56,684 nucleotides of DNA from Rhodospirillaceae bacterium (GCA_019752235.1 JAIEMI010000026.1:1-56684); one strand, 5' to 3'. Numbered from the stretch's first letter, positions 42,641 through 54,503 are shown. A program made the numbers and translations. The notes: a model not told the origin generated them from the sequence alone.

Positions 42641-42853
42641 TTAATTGCACCCGGAGCATTTGAAGTAATCCGGGGTACGGAGATTGAGGTCAATTTGGAA
42701 TCGGTCGCCGTCGGAAAGGTCGGCCATAGCTGTCTTTATGGATAGTGCTGGGCCGAAAACTTGCAGCCCCAGGATAAAGACGGCCATCATCAAAATAATC
42801 TTTACGCTACGCTCAAGCTTGATCTCGTGGACGATCCTACGTTCATTGGACAT
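42641..42853 (-). CDS. Small single-pass membrane protein, unknown
   Basis: A 70-residue protein with a charged N-terminus (MSNERRIVHEIKLERSV), a hydrophobic segment KIILMMAVFILGLQVFGPAL and a short C-terminal part ending KCSGCN with a Cys pair. Similar small proteins with a KLERSVKIIL start occur in other alphaproteobacteria as I recall, without known function. GGGGGC lies ten bases before its ATG. The reading frame ends directly beside the UPF0178 stop. Confidence 0.5.
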   Translation of the reverse strand: MSNERRIVHEIKLERSVKIILMMAVFILGLQVFGPALSIKTAMADLSDGDRFQIDLNLRTPDYFKCSGCN

Positions 42854-42904
42854 TGGTAGCCCCCTATATGTTATGCTTAGCGGTAAGCAACTAAGGATAG
42901 CACT

Positions 42905-43126
42905 ATGCCTAAAGGCCCCAAAGGTCAGAAACGCCCCGCAGACGTCATTGGCAATGCTGTGAAAGTCATGCGGATAGCGACTGGCGAGGAAACAGAGGGG
43001 TCGCCGGTAAAGAGCGCGGCGGCGACACTAGGAAGCCTTGGGGGCAAGGCTAGAGCGGCGAGGCTAAGCAAAAAGAAGCGCAGCGAAATCGCTAAGAAGG
43101 CAGCCAAATCAAGATGGAGTAAATAA
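42905..43126 (+). CDS. Small basic protein with GGKARA/RW motif
   Basis: The 73-residue protein starts MPKGPKGQKRPADVIGNAV and ends in a basic motif: GGKARAARLSKKKRSEIA, then KKAAKSRWSK. It belongs to a widespread group of small proteins, sometimes named RNA-binding or histone H1-like; function is not established. AAGGA lies 7 bases before the ATG. The final motif is shared with the N-terminus of the P63C protein in the same island. A hairpin terminator follows the stop by five bases. Confidence 0.7.
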   Translation: MPKGPKGQKRPADVIGNAVKVMRIATGEETEGSPVKSAAATLGSLGGKARAARLSKKKRSEIAKKAAKSRWSK

Positions 43127-43130
43127 ACGC

Positions 43131-43158
43131 AAAGCCCCGCTTTTGAGGGCGGGGCTTT
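43131..43158. terminator. Bidirectional terminator hairpin
   Basis: AAAGCCCCGC (43131-43140) and GCGGGGCTTT (43149-43158) form a perfect 10-bp stem with an 8-base loop, between the small basic gene and the end of the PemK operon, with A/T ends giving U-rich tails on both strands. Confidence 0.75.
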
Positions 43159-43248
43159 GGGACTGACAGTATCTAGGCTTTCCCGAGCTTGTCATCGCCC
43201 ATTGGGAGGCCTGCCTAGCAAGCTAGGTCTTAATGCCCGACGACCGGG

Positions 43249-43674
43249 TTACGTTCCCAATATAGTCGACTCGGGCTTAATAAGCAACTTATCTAAGCCC
43301 AACCCGCACAAAACCGCGCGGCGGACACCCTCTAAATCTTCTGGAATTAGAGTGGGATAGGCGTAAGTCCGCCTCCCGATTTTAAATGGCGCAAGTCGGT
43401 ACGTGCCTACGTTGACAACCATGTCAGCCTTCGCCCAACACGGGAGATCGTCAGCTTCTTGAGGATGATAGTTTTTGGATAGACGGAAGCAAAACGGAAG
43501 ATCGTGTTTGGGTGGCGTCAGGCTGATGGGAACGATGGCAACTATTTCTGAGCGATAGGGCAACTTGGGCGAAATCACGACTACCGGACGCTTTTTCACC
43601 ATCTCCGGTTCCTTAAACCCGGTGAAGTCGCATACATAGACCTGCCCAGGTCTGGGATGGAAATTAAGGCCCAC
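43249..43674 (-). CDS. PemK/MazF-family toxin
   Basis: The 141-residue protein is a PemK/MazF-fold endoribonuclease: PGQVYVCDFTGFKEPEMVKK, RPVVVISP and EIVAIVPISLTPP are the first strands, with Arg in KKRP likely near the active site, and ADDLPCWAKADMVVNVGTY with the end GVRRAVLCGLGL is the variant form often seen with phage-type genes. It would cut mRNA. No normal antitoxin of the AbrB or RHH type is next to it; instead it starts three bases after the stop of a P63C-domain gene and is cotranscribed with it. Confidence 0.87.
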   Translation of the reverse strand: MGLNFHPRPGQVYVCDFTGFKEPEMVKKRPVVVISPKLPYRSEIVAIVPISLTPPKHDLPFCFRLSKNYHPQEADDLPCWAKADMVVNVGTYRLAPFKIGRRTYAYPTLIPEDLEGVRRAVLCGLGLDKLLIKPESTILGT

Positions 43675-43677
43675 GGA

Positions 43678-44688
43678 TTACAAGCCCCTTCCGTCGTCGA
43701 ATGGCAACGGGATGGTGTCGCCGTATTTGGTGTAATGCTTGTTGAGAAGGGACAAGAATCCATCCCATGTGGAACTAATCTTCATCAGAGCTACCACCGC
43801 GCCAATATGCTCTTTGAGCTTTGAATACCCAAAATTGGCTGTGAGATTCTGGAAGTACTTAGCCTTCGGTCGGCCATCTTCGTTACGGGGAACTGCCCGT
43901 TTCAGCTCATTCAGAACGCCGGGGGCAAGCCTGTCATAGATGATGTTGTTGGTAAGCAGCCCGAAGTATTGCGGTCGCTTCACTGACACCGACGGGAACG
44001 GCAGGCCGCGAAGGCGAAACATCTGCTCGTAAAATTCGGGGGGGAAAGTCTTCACCCACGGCTGCAATTCCTTCGCAATAAATGCCTCCAAAATTTGGGA
44101 CAGAGCATCGGCGGCTCGGTCTTTCTGATAGCCCGTTGCTTCATCGACAAGTGCGACAATGCCGACTTGCGCCAACCCTCGAATCAAGATGTCGCTCTTA
44201 ATCGCCACGTCTTGCTGCTGAGTTGTTAGAAGTCCCGCATCCCGCGCACTCAAAAATAAGTTGCAGACTTTGGGTAAAAGTTCGGCGCGATAACCCAAGG
44301 CTTTCGCGCCTGTTGTTGTCTTGAATAAGACCGGCACCGTCGTATCAATAATTTCTTGGGTAATCAGCGGAGTAAGGCTCTTTGTGTTCAAAAATGGCGG
44401 CAAACCGTCGGCGACTTGCTGAGAGCGCCCCTTCGGCTTGGTAGAGCGTCCGAGCGCGCCCAAAAAACCCGCCTGCGTGAGCAAACGTGTCCCGTCCTCC
44501 AGAACCGCGCAGGGGATTTCAGCGTCGCCGATTTTCAGAACGCCATCATGGGTGGCCGTCTTGATCGCCCCGGACCACCGGGCAGCAGCGGCGCTTTTGG
44601 CCTGTGCCCGGCGCTCGTCGGGGGTCATAGAACTCATTCGGGCATGCCCGCCAGCAGCGCGTCCGCTTGGGCCTTTATCGCTATTCAT
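43678..44688 (-). CDS. P63C-domain protein
   Basis: The protein of 336 residues has a basic N-terminus with GGHARMSSMTPDERRAQAKS followed by AAAARW, then a middle helical region and the P63C domain at about residues 190-270 with LVDEATGYQKDRAADALSQI, TFPPEFYEQMFRL and LNELKRAVP. P63C proteins occur in phages and mobile DNA; function is unknown. The start is the ATG at 44688 after GGAGG. A 7-bp inverted repeat lies 14 bases upstream. Being first of two genes with a PemK toxin, it may act as an antitoxin; this is inference. Confidence 0.8.
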   Translation of the reverse strand: MNSDKGPSGRAAGGHARMSSMTPDERRAQAKSAAAARWSGAIKTATHDGVLKIGDAEIPCAVLEDGTRLLTQAGFLGALGRSTKPKGRSQQVADGLPPFLNTKSLTPLITQEIIDTTVPVLFKTTTGAKALGYRAELLPKVCNLFLSARDAGLLTTQQQDVAIKSDILIRGLAQVGIVALVDEATGYQKDRAADALSQILEAFIAKELQPWVKTFPPEFYEQMFRLRGLPFPSVSVKRPQYFGLLTNNIIYDRLAPGVLNELKRAVPRNEDGRPKAKYFQNLTANFGYSKLKEHIGAVVALMKISSTWDGFLSLLNKHYTKYGDTIPLPFDDGRGL

Positions 44689-44701
44689 GTGGCCTCCTGT
44701 G

Positions 44702-44731
44702 CCAGCATAATGTAACAATGCTGGGATAATA
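44702..44731 (-). promoter_or_regulatory. Promoter and inverted-repeat operator of the P63C-pemK operon
   Basis: CCAGCAT (44702-44708) and ATGCTGG (44718-44724) are perfect inverted arms with a 9-base spacer. On the minus strand a -10 box TATTAT lies at 44726-44731, with TTGCAT 16 bases before it. The operator covers the expected transcription start. Confidence 0.5.
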
Positions 44732-44781
44732 TCGTAAATGCCAATTTATGCAAGCATTTAACATGAATGCCTACAATGTGC

Positions 44782-44810
44782 TTGACGCTAAGCATAAAAG
44801 TTCAGATACT
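44782..44810 (+). promoter_or_regulatory. Promoter of the IS1-like transposase gene
   Basis: TTGACG (44782-44787), a 17-base spacer and GATACT (44805-44810) fit a sigma-70 promoter. Transcription would begin at about the ATG at 44817, so the message may be leaderless. Confidence 0.4.
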
Positions 44811-44816
44811 CGGGGC

Positions 44817-45701
44817 ATGGCAAACAGGCTCCCGACCGAAACCCGCGTCCAAATCCTCAACATGCTCTGTGAGGGCGTTTCGATGCGGGCCATCAGCCGC
44901 ATGACGGGGGTTTCCACGAATACGGTCGATAAGCTGCTGGTGGATGCTGGCTTGGCCTGCGTGACCCACCACGAGAAGGCCGTGCGTGGCGTGAAGGCTA
45001 AGCGGGTCCAGTGCGACGAGATTTGGAGCTTCGTCTATGCGAAGGCCAAGAACGTAAAGAGCGCCAAGGCTGCCCCTAAAGGCGCTGGCGACGTGTGGAC
45101 GTGGACGGCGATTGATAGCGATAGCAAGCTGCTTATCTCCTATCTCGTCGGTGGTCGTGATGCCCAATGCGCTTGGGCTTTTATGGACGATGTGAAGTTC
45201 CGCCTCGCCAATCGCGTCCAACTTTCGACGGACGGCTGGGGTCCATATTTGCAAGCCGTGGACGAGACTTTCGGAACGGAGATCGACTACGCCCAGCTCG
45301 TGAAGCTGTACGGCGAAGCGCCTGGGGCCGGGCGTTATAGCCCTGCCGAGTGCATCGGTATCCAGAAGCGCCGGATCGTCGGGAAGCCCGATATGCGCGA
45401 GGTTTCCACGTCCTACGTTGAGCGCAGCAACCTATCCATGCGGATGCATAATCGCCGCTTTACACGCCTGACCAACGCGCACAGCAAGAAGTTCCAGAAC
45501 CACTGCCACATGATCGCGCTCTACACGACTTGGTACAACTTCGTGCGGATCAATTCGGCTGTGAAAATGGCCCCAGCCATGGCGGCGGGCATCTCGGATA
45601 AGCTGTGGGAAATGACCGATATTGTGGCGCTTATCGACGCGGCGGAACCGGCACCAAAACCGCGTGGGCCGTATAATAAGACGGCTCAGATTTCAAAGTG
45701 A
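44817..45701 (+). mobile_element. IS1-like transposase gene, no terminal repeats seen
   Basis: The 294-residue protein is of the IS1-like group: an N-terminal helix-turn-helix (VSMRAISRMTGVSTNTVDKLL), the DDE start VQCDEIWSFVYAK, a second Asp in LSTDGWGPYLQAV, and the end VSTSYVERSNLSMRMHNRRFTR with Glu. All three acidic residues seem present. It starts at MANRLPTE (44817). I see no matching inverted repeats or target duplications, as is common for this stand-alone type, so it may be immobile or domesticated. It lies beside the P63C-PemK operon. Confidence 0.75.
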
Positions 45702-45955
45702 GGCAGTGCCAAGCGCCGAAAATAATTGACTTATTAACCTTTAGGGCCTAAGTAGCCCCCAACCGCACCATGCGGCCACATCTCGCGATACGCGCGCAGG
45801 CGCCCACTTGCTGGACAAGTTGCGGCGCCGTTCCTCGAGAAGTTTAATCTTCCCTCCCGTCGGTTGCGTGCCCACCGGGTTTCCGCAGACCGTTCTGCCG
45901 CCGCCGCTATACGCGCGGCCGCATGGGCGTATGCCTATTAGAAAGAAAAATAACA
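45702..45955 (+). promoter_or_regulatory. Long leader upstream of the helicase gene
   Basis: This 254-base gap holds a possible -35 box TTGACT at 45726 with a weak -10 at 45749, which would give a 5' leader of about 190 bases. I see no gene in it. Long leaders are typical of cold-regulated helicase genes. Confidence 0.3.
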
Positions 45956-47251
<1,296 letters not shown>

Positions 47252-47254
47252 TAC

Positions 47255-48529
47255 TTAGGTCGACGACAACAGACAGACCGCCCCAAGCCCGCCGTCGGTG
47301 CAGATGCTGACGACGGCGAGACTTTTGGGCGGCATTGCCGCCAGTTCCTTCACAGCCTGACTGAGGATACGCGCGCCCGTGGCCCCGAAGGGGTGACCGA
47401 GCGCGACGCTGCCGCCATTGGGATTCAAGCGATCCCACGGAAAGCGGCCCAACGCCGCCGTCACGCCGGCACGCGTTGCAAGCCAGGTTTTATCTTCCAT
47501 GGCCGCGACGTGGACCAGCACCTGCGCCGAGAAGGCTTCATGGATTTCCCACAGGGCGACGCCGTCGTAGGCGAGGTTGTTGCGCGCCAGTAGCCGCGGA
47601 ATCGCAACAGCCGGTGCCATGAGCAGGCCATCGCGCAGAATATCCACGCCCGCCATGTCCCAGTCCAGCAGCCGCACGCGCGGGGTTGCGGACGGCAAAC
47701 GATCCAGCCCGGCTTCATCGGCCAGCCAGATGGAAGACGCGCCATCGGTGAGCGGTGACGAGTTGCCGGCCGTGAGCGAGCCGCGTCCGCTGGTGGCGTC
47801 GAAGGACGGTTTGAGCTTGGCGAGTTTTTCGGGCGACGTGTCGGCGCGCGGGATCGGATCCTTCGTCAGGCCGTCGAGCGGAATCACGAGATCGTCGAAG
47901 AAGCCCCTCTCCCACGCCTTCACGGAGTCCCGATGACTGGCAAGGGCGAGTTTGTCCTGGGCCTCGCGCGTGATCGACCAGGCCTTGGCCATGATCTCCG
48001 TGCCCTCGCCCATGGAAAGGCCCGTGGTACGGTTGGTGATGGAGGGGATATGCAGGCGCACGTCTTTGTATGGCAGTTCGCCCAGCATCTCGGCGCGGGC
48101 ATTGAGGGACTTGGCTTGGAAGAAGCGCCGCAGCCAGACCGAGAATTTCTGGTTCAAACCGATTTGAACGCCGCTCATGCTTTCGGAGCCGCCCACCAGC
48201 GCGAGGCCGCCGGGGGTTTTGCGGATGGTGTCGGCAGCGGCGAAAACGCCGACCATGCTGGTGGCGCAGGCCATCACGGACGTGAAGGCGGGAATGTAGG
48301 GATCCAGTCCGGCGTCCAGCGCCACCTCGCGGGCGATGTTGCTCCAGCGCAAGGAGGGCGCCACGGTGCCCCAGACGATCAAATCGGGCTTATCGTCCTT
48401 CTTGAGCTTGCCGCACATGGCTTGAACGACAGGCACCGACAGCGAAATCGCGTCGCGTCCGGCCAAGGGTCCGTCGACCTTGGCAAAGGGTGTCCGTAAA
48501 CCGGCCGCCAACCACAAGGAGTCCGCCAT
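47255..48529 (-). CDS. Thiolase (acetyl-CoA acetyl/acyltransferase, FadI-like)
   Basis: The 424-residue enzyme is a thiolase II-type fold: the nucleophile Cys in VMACATSM, EIHEAF with the active His, GHPFGATGAR with the second His and CTDGGLGAV with the second Cys. It condenses or cleaves acyl-CoA chains in fatty-acid oxidation or acetoacetyl-CoA formation. The length and LRTPFAK start suit the FadI-like form that pairs with FadJ. The AGGAGGGGG ribosome site is strong. No partner fadJ gene is adjacent. Confidence 0.9.
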   Translation of the reverse strand: MADSLWLAAGLRTPFAKVDGPLAGRDAISLSVPVVQAMCGKLKKDDKPDLIVWGTVAPSLRWSNIAREVALDAGLDPYIPAFTSVMACATSMVGVFAAADTIRKTPGGLALVGGSESMSGVQIGLNQKFSVWLRRFFQAKSLNARAEMLGELPYKDVRLHIPSITNRTTGLSMGEGTEIMAKAWSITREAQDKLALASHRDSVKAWERGFFDDLVIPLDGLTKDPIPRADTSPEKLAKLKPSFDATSGRGSLTAGNSSPLTDGASSIWLADEAGLDRLPSATPRVRLLDWDMAGVDILRDGLLMAPAVAIPRLLARNNLAYDGVALWEIHEAFSAQVLVHVAAMEDKTWLATRAGVTAALGRFPWDRLNPNGGSVALGHPFGATGARILSQAVKELAAMPPKSLAVVSICTDGGLGAVCLLSST

Positions 48530-48660
48530 ATCCCCCTCCTGTCACACATATGGAAAGGCTAGCCTATCACCGCCGGTAGGCCTTGGTTACCGAAGCCTTG
48601 GTATCAGAGGGCCTGCGCAGTTGACCCAAACCCGCCTGGGGCCGATACTCGCCGCTATCC

Positions 48661-50685
<2,025 letters not shown>

Positions 50686-50713
50686 CGCCATGACGGCTTG
50701 GTAAGAGAAGCGG

Positions 50714-51391
50714 ATGGTTTTCCGCGTCTTCAAGATCCTGTTACTCGTGATGGCCGCGGCGCTGATTGTGCCCGCGGCCATCGTGCTTTTATACCGCGAG
50801 GTGCCGCCGCCGGTAACACCCTTGATGCTGATGCGGGGCGGCGCGATCCATTACGACTGGGTGCCGATGACACGCATCGCGCCCGCCTTGGCGCGCGCGG
50901 TGCTGACGGCAGAGGATGAAAACTTCTGCCGTCACAACGGTTTCGACACCGCCGCCATCCAGAAAGCGCTGGATCAATATCTGGACGATGAAGAGGATCG
51001 CACCTTGCGCGGGGGCAGCACCATCTCGCAGCAGACCGCCAAGAACGTGTTGTTGTGGCCGGACCGCACATGGCTGCGTAAAGGGCTGGAGACCGCGTTG
51101 ACGGTGATGATTGAGGCGCTATGGCCCAAGCGGCGCATCATGGAGGTTTACCTCAACATCGTGGAATGGGCGCCGGCCGTTTACGGCGCGGAGGCCGCGG
51201 CGCGGCACCACTTTCAGAAAAACGCGTCGCAACTTTCGGCCCATGAAGCGGCGGCGCTGGCGGCGGTGCTGCCCAACCCGCGCAAATGGAATGCGTCCAA
51301 TCCGGGGCCTTATGTGCGCCAGCGCACGGACACCCTGCAGGGCCGCGCTGCGCGGGTCGGCGAGCTGGCGGCGTGTCTTAAATTGAAATAG
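50714..51391 (+). CDS. mtgA: Monofunctional peptidoglycan transglycosylase MtgA
   Basis: The 225-residue protein has an N-terminal membrane anchor (ILLLVMAAALIVPAAIVLLY) and a GT51 domain: LTAEDENFCRHNGFD with the catalytic Glu, GGSTISQQTAKNVLL and RRIMEVYLNIVEWAPAVYGA with the second Glu, then AALAAVLPNPRKWN. It polymerises lipid II without transpeptidase activity. It starts 28 bases after thiC and its end overlaps the convergent aspartate dehydrogenase gene by 14 bases. Confidence 0.93.
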   Translation: MVFRVFKILLLVMAAALIVPAAIVLLYREVPPPVTPLMLMRGGAIHYDWVPMTRIAPALARAVLTAEDENFCRHNGFDTAAIQKALDQYLDDEEDRTLRGGSTISQQTAKNVLLWPDRTWLRKGLETALTVMIEALWPKRRIMEVYLNIVEWAPAVYGAEAAARHHFQKNASQLSAHEAAALAAVLPNPRKWNASNPGPYVRQRTDTLQGRAARVGELAACLKLK

Positions 51392-52163
51392 CGGACGCTT
51401 CGTTTTCGAGCAGCCGCATAATTGACAGCGCCGCGATATGCGAGGTCTTGGGGTTGTCCGGCGAGGGGTTGGCGTTCATCTCCAGCGACATGCTGCCGAA
51501 GGCGCCTTCCGCTTCGAGATGATGGCGGTTTTGCGTGACGCCGGGATCGGCCACCAATTCGATGATTGTCCGCTCGAAACCAATACCCGCCAGCGCCGCC
51601 GTGGCGGCGACGTTGGCGTTCTTCGGGAACGTCAGTGCGGCCTGACGCGCGTTGCCGGCGAAAATCACCGTACGCGCGGTGATGTTGTCGAGGTTATGCG
51701 TTTGTTCGGCGGGCGTGCCCTTCCAGGCCTTAGGCGGCTTGGAGGACCGCAGCGTCACCTTGGTGAGCCCCGCGAGCTTGGCAGCGGACAGCGCATCGAC
51801 ACCGGGCAGCGCGCCGGCCACCAGCTTCACGCGGCCTTTCGATTTCGCGGCGGCGGCCTGCACATCGTTCCACAGCGCTTCATCGGCGAGGCTGCCGGTG
51901 GAGACGATGATAAAATCCAAACCAGCGGCCAGGACGGGCGCGGCGTAAGCTTTAACAGCAGAGTGACCGGCGCATTCGACGACGAGATCCGGTTCCAGCG
52001 AGAGCAGATCGGGCAGCGACGGGCACAGCGGATGAAAGCCGACACATCGTATATCGGCCGGCAAACCGATGGCGCCGACAATCTGAAGCTTTGGCGCACG
52101 TGAGGCGCAGAACTGCGTGACGAGCTTGGCGATGGCGCCATTGCCGATGAGAGCGATCTTCAC
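51378..52163 (-). CDS. L-aspartate dehydrogenase (NadX-like)
   Basis: The 261-residue enzyme has an N-terminal Rossmann motif IALIGNGAIAKLV and the domain pattern of aspartate dehydrogenases: VVECAGHSAV, FIIVSTGSLAD, VAGALPGVDALSAAKLAGL and PKNANVAATAALAG, the last with the conserved His-containing loop replaced by Ala-rich strands common to this family, and HIAALSIMRLL at the end. It converts aspartate to iminoaspartate, an NAD precursor, or the reverse. It is last of a minus-strand run that starts at coxG. Confidence 0.85.
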   Translation of the reverse strand: MKIALIGNGAIAKLVTQFCASRAPKLQIVGAIGLPADIRCVGFHPLCPSLPDLLSLEPDLVVECAGHSAVKAYAAPVLAAGLDFIIVSTGSLADEALWNDVQAAAAKSKGRVKLVAGALPGVDALSAAKLAGLTKVTLRSSKPPKAWKGTPAEQTHNLDNITARTVIFAGNARQAALTFPKNANVAATAALAGIGFERTIIELVADPGVTQNRHHLEAEGAFGSMSLEMNANPSPDNPKTSHIAALSIMRLLENEASAISI

Positions 52164-52239
52164 GGAAAAACGGTCCTTGGAAATAAAAACGGCGGGCCGG
52201 TCTTATCATAACCGGACCCGCCGCTCTTATGATTATTTA

Positions 52240-53061
52240 TCAGACCTTGGTTGCTAAAAGCGTCTGAATGTAGCCGCGAATGCGTTCGGCGTTCTTGCCG
52301 ACATCGCTGCCGCCAACTCTGGACAGAGAACGGATATCGATCTTGCTGCCGCTGTCCGTGGGCGCGACACGGATGACGACATCGTCGATAAAGCCGAACC
52401 ACAGCGTCTTGTCCCAGGCTTCGATGCGGCCTTCCTCGGGCTTGTCGGCGACGATGGTCCAGCCCTCTTTCTTCACGGCGGCGAGCGCGCGGGCGTAGGC
52501 ATCGGCGGGCGCGACACCGTCGAGCATCACCGGTCTGATATCCGGGTAGGCTTTCAGCTGCGCCTCGGGCACGTTGATGACGCGCGGGCCCAGCTTGTTC
52601 TCTTGCAGATATTCGGCTGTGTTGCGCGCGCCGGTCTGTTCACGCAGCGGCAGCACATCGACATAGACCGGTGGATTGACGGTATCGGTCGTGATGTCGT
52701 GGATGGGCGGCACTTTCGCGCCCACCTTGCTCATGGAGTAGGGCAAGTAGGCGGCGCCCGCGCCGACAACCAAGCCCACCAGCACCAGGGCGGCGGGTTT
52801 CAGGAATGCGCCTTTGTAGACGACCACGGCAAGGATGACCGCGACCAGACAAAGCGCCGCGCCGCCGATGGAGATATAGGCGCCGATGGGCAGCATCTTC
52901 AGCAAGGCGACTTGAAGGGGGATCATCTCGAAGCGGTAGCCGAACCCGGCGCCGACCTCGACCAAGACACCAATCAAGGCGACCGCGAAACAGACCGCGG
53001 CGATGCGGCCATAGTTGCGCGCCAACCAACCCGACGATGTAGACTGAACGGCTTCCGACAT
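52240..53061 (-). CDS. DUF1499-domain membrane protein
   Basis: The 273-residue protein has three membrane segments in its N-terminal half (IAAVCFAVALIGVLVEVGAG, LCLVAVILAVVVY, ALVLVGLVVGAGAAYLP) and a C-terminal DUF1499 domain with INPxxD-type motif features ALAAVKKEGWTIVADKPEEG, IEAWDKTLWFGFIDDVVIRV and SLSRVGGSDVGKNAERIRGY, whose function is unknown. It follows the isomerase gene by 18 bases and precedes the dehydrogenase gene by 77, all on the minus strand. Confidence 0.85.
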   Translation of the reverse strand: MSEAVQSTSSGWLARNYGRIAAVCFAVALIGVLVEVGAGFGYRFEMIPLQVALLKMLPIGAYISIGGAALCLVAVILAVVVYKGAFLKPAALVLVGLVVGAGAAYLPYSMSKVGAKVPPIHDITTDTVNPPVYVDVLPLREQTGARNTAEYLQENKLGPRVINVPEAQLKAYPDIRPVMLDGVAPADAYARALAAVKKEGWTIVADKPEEGRIEAWDKTLWFGFIDDVVIRVAPTDSGSKIDIRSLSRVGGSDVGKNAERIRGYIQTLLATKV

Positions 53062-53079
53062 AGTGCGCCCCTCCCAGGT

Positions 53080-53682
53080 TTAGGCTAATCCGGCCAATTT
53101 GCGTTCGACGTAATCGAGCCGGTCCGCTCCCCAGAACGGCTCGCCGTCGACGATCATATACGGTGCGCCGATCATACCCGCCGCGACGGCCGTGTCCACG
53201 GCGCTGACCACGGCGCGCTTGGCGGCCGTATCCTTGGCGGCGGCGTCAATTTCGGCCTCGGTGACCTCCGGAATGTGTGCGCAAGCCGCGACGATTTCCG
53301 GGGCCGTGGCGACGCTGAGCCCCTTGCCGAACACCGCGCTCATGACCGCCCGGGCAAAGGTGTGCGAAAGCGCTTCGTCCCGCGCCTTAAATCGCCAGAA
53401 AGCATAACGGGCCAATTTTACGTCGGGCGGAAATGGATCGGGCAGTTGGCATGGCAGCCCGGCGTGGGCGCAACTGCGTGGGAAATCCAGCGCGAGATAT
53501 TTGAACTTGGCCGGAATGCTGGGCGGCGGTGTGATGCCCTGGGCCTGGAACAAGTGACCGAGGGAGACCGCGCTCCAATCGACACCGCGACCATAACGGG
53601 CCGCGAGATCGTCGATCTTCTGAACGGCGATGTAGGAAAAGGTCGAGTTGAAATCGAAGAAGAAACGGATCGGTGCGGCCAT
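53080..53682 (-). CDS. 2-hydroxychromene-2-carboxylate isomerase family protein (kappa-GST-like)
   Basis: The 200-residue protein has the thioredoxin fold of DsbA/kappa-GST proteins: IRFFFDFNSTFSYIA with Ser near the N-terminus for glutathione, PAKFKYLALDFPR, and a final GAPYMIVDGEPFWGADRLDYVERKL. Members isomerise 2-hydroxychromene-2-carboxylate in naphthalene breakdown or act as glutathione enzymes; no other aromatic pathway gene is near, so the substrate is open. It lies between coxM and the DUF1499 gene in one operon. Confidence 0.86.
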   Translation of the reverse strand: MAAPIRFFFDFNSTFSYIAVQKIDDLAARYGRGVDWSAVSLGHLFQAQGITPPPSIPAKFKYLALDFPRSCAHAGLPCQLPDPFPPDVKLARYAFWRFKARDEALSHTFARAVMSAVFGKGLSVATAPEIVAACAHIPEVTEAEIDAAAKDTAAKRAVVSAVDTAVAAGMIGAPYMIVDGEPFWGADRLDYVERKLAGLA

Positions 53683-53703
53683 GAACCATTCCTTCTTTCG
53701 AGA

Positions 53704-54498
53704 TCACGCGATGGAGGCGACAACCCTTTGGGCGATCACGCCGACGAGATGAGCGCGGTATTCCGAAGTAGCGTGCAGATCGCTATTGAGGTCGTCCGCC
53801 GGGATTTGAACGCCGCTGATGGCGCTAGCCGAGAAATTTTGAGCGAGCGCGGCTTCCATGGCCGGCACGCGGAATACGCTGGGGCCCGCGCCCGTAACGG
53901 CGACGCGGATACCTTGCGCGGTTTCGGCCACCATCACACCCACCACGGCGTAACGCGACGCAGGGTTCGGAAATTTTTGATAAGCCGCGCGCTTCGGCAC
54001 GGGGAATGCAACCCTCACCACCAGCTCGCCGGGATTGAGCGCGGTTTCGAACATACCGGTGAAAAAATCTTCGGCGGTGATCTGACGCGAGGATGTGTGC
54101 ACCGTCGCACCGAGACCGACTAACGCCGCGGGATAATCGGCGGCGGGATCGTTGTTGGCGATAGAGCCACCGAGGGTGCCGCGGTTGCGGACCTGGGGAT
54201 CACCGATATGAGCGGCGAGATGCGCCAGCGCCGGGATGGCTTTGCGCACGTCGGCGGACGCCGCGACGTCGGCATGGCAGGTGCCCGCGCCGATGGTGAC
54301 CATACTATTGGCGACCGTGATCCCCTTCAGGTCAGCGATGCCGCTAAGATCGATGACATGCGAGGGCTGACGCAGGCGCTGTTTCAGCGTCGGAATGAGG
54401 GTCTGCCCGCCCGCTATGAAGCTCGCGTCGTCGCCGGCTTTGAAGGCGGCTTCGGCTTCAGCGGTGGTTTTGGGATGATTGTAATCGAAGGCATACAT
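53704..54498 (-). CDS. FAD-binding subunit of a xanthine/CO-dehydrogenase-type enzyme (CoxM)
   Basis: The 264-residue protein is the FAD-binding medium subunit: FIAGGQTLIPTLKQRL, IGAGTCHADVAAS, IGDPQVRNRGTLGGSIANNDP and the CO-dehydrogenase C-terminal domain with GVIAQRVV. The start is MYAFDYNHPK at 54498; the frame to 54867 is antisense to coxS. It passes electrons from the 2Fe-2S subunit encoded immediately upstream to FAD. The large molybdenum subunit gene is absent from the window. Confidence 0.9.
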   Translation of the reverse strand: MYAFDYNHPKTTAEAEAAFKAGDDASFIAGGQTLIPTLKQRLRQPSHVIDLSGIADLKGITVANSMVTIGAGTCHADVAASADVRKAIPALAHLAAHIGDPQVRNRGTLGGSIANNDPAADYPAALVGLGATVHTSSRQITAEDFFTGMFETALNPGELVVRVAFPVPKRAAYQKFPNPASRYAVVGVMVAETAQGIRVAVTGAGPSVFRVPAMEAALAQNFSASAISGVQIPADDLNSDLHATSEYRAHLVGVIAQRVVASIA

Positions 54499-54503
54499 GG
54501 CGA

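Noticed and set aside
44700-45800. Terminal inverted repeats of an insertion sequence
   Set aside because: The flanks of the transposase gene compared by eye show no matching ends or target duplication; the CCAGCAT repeat belongs to the P63C promoter.
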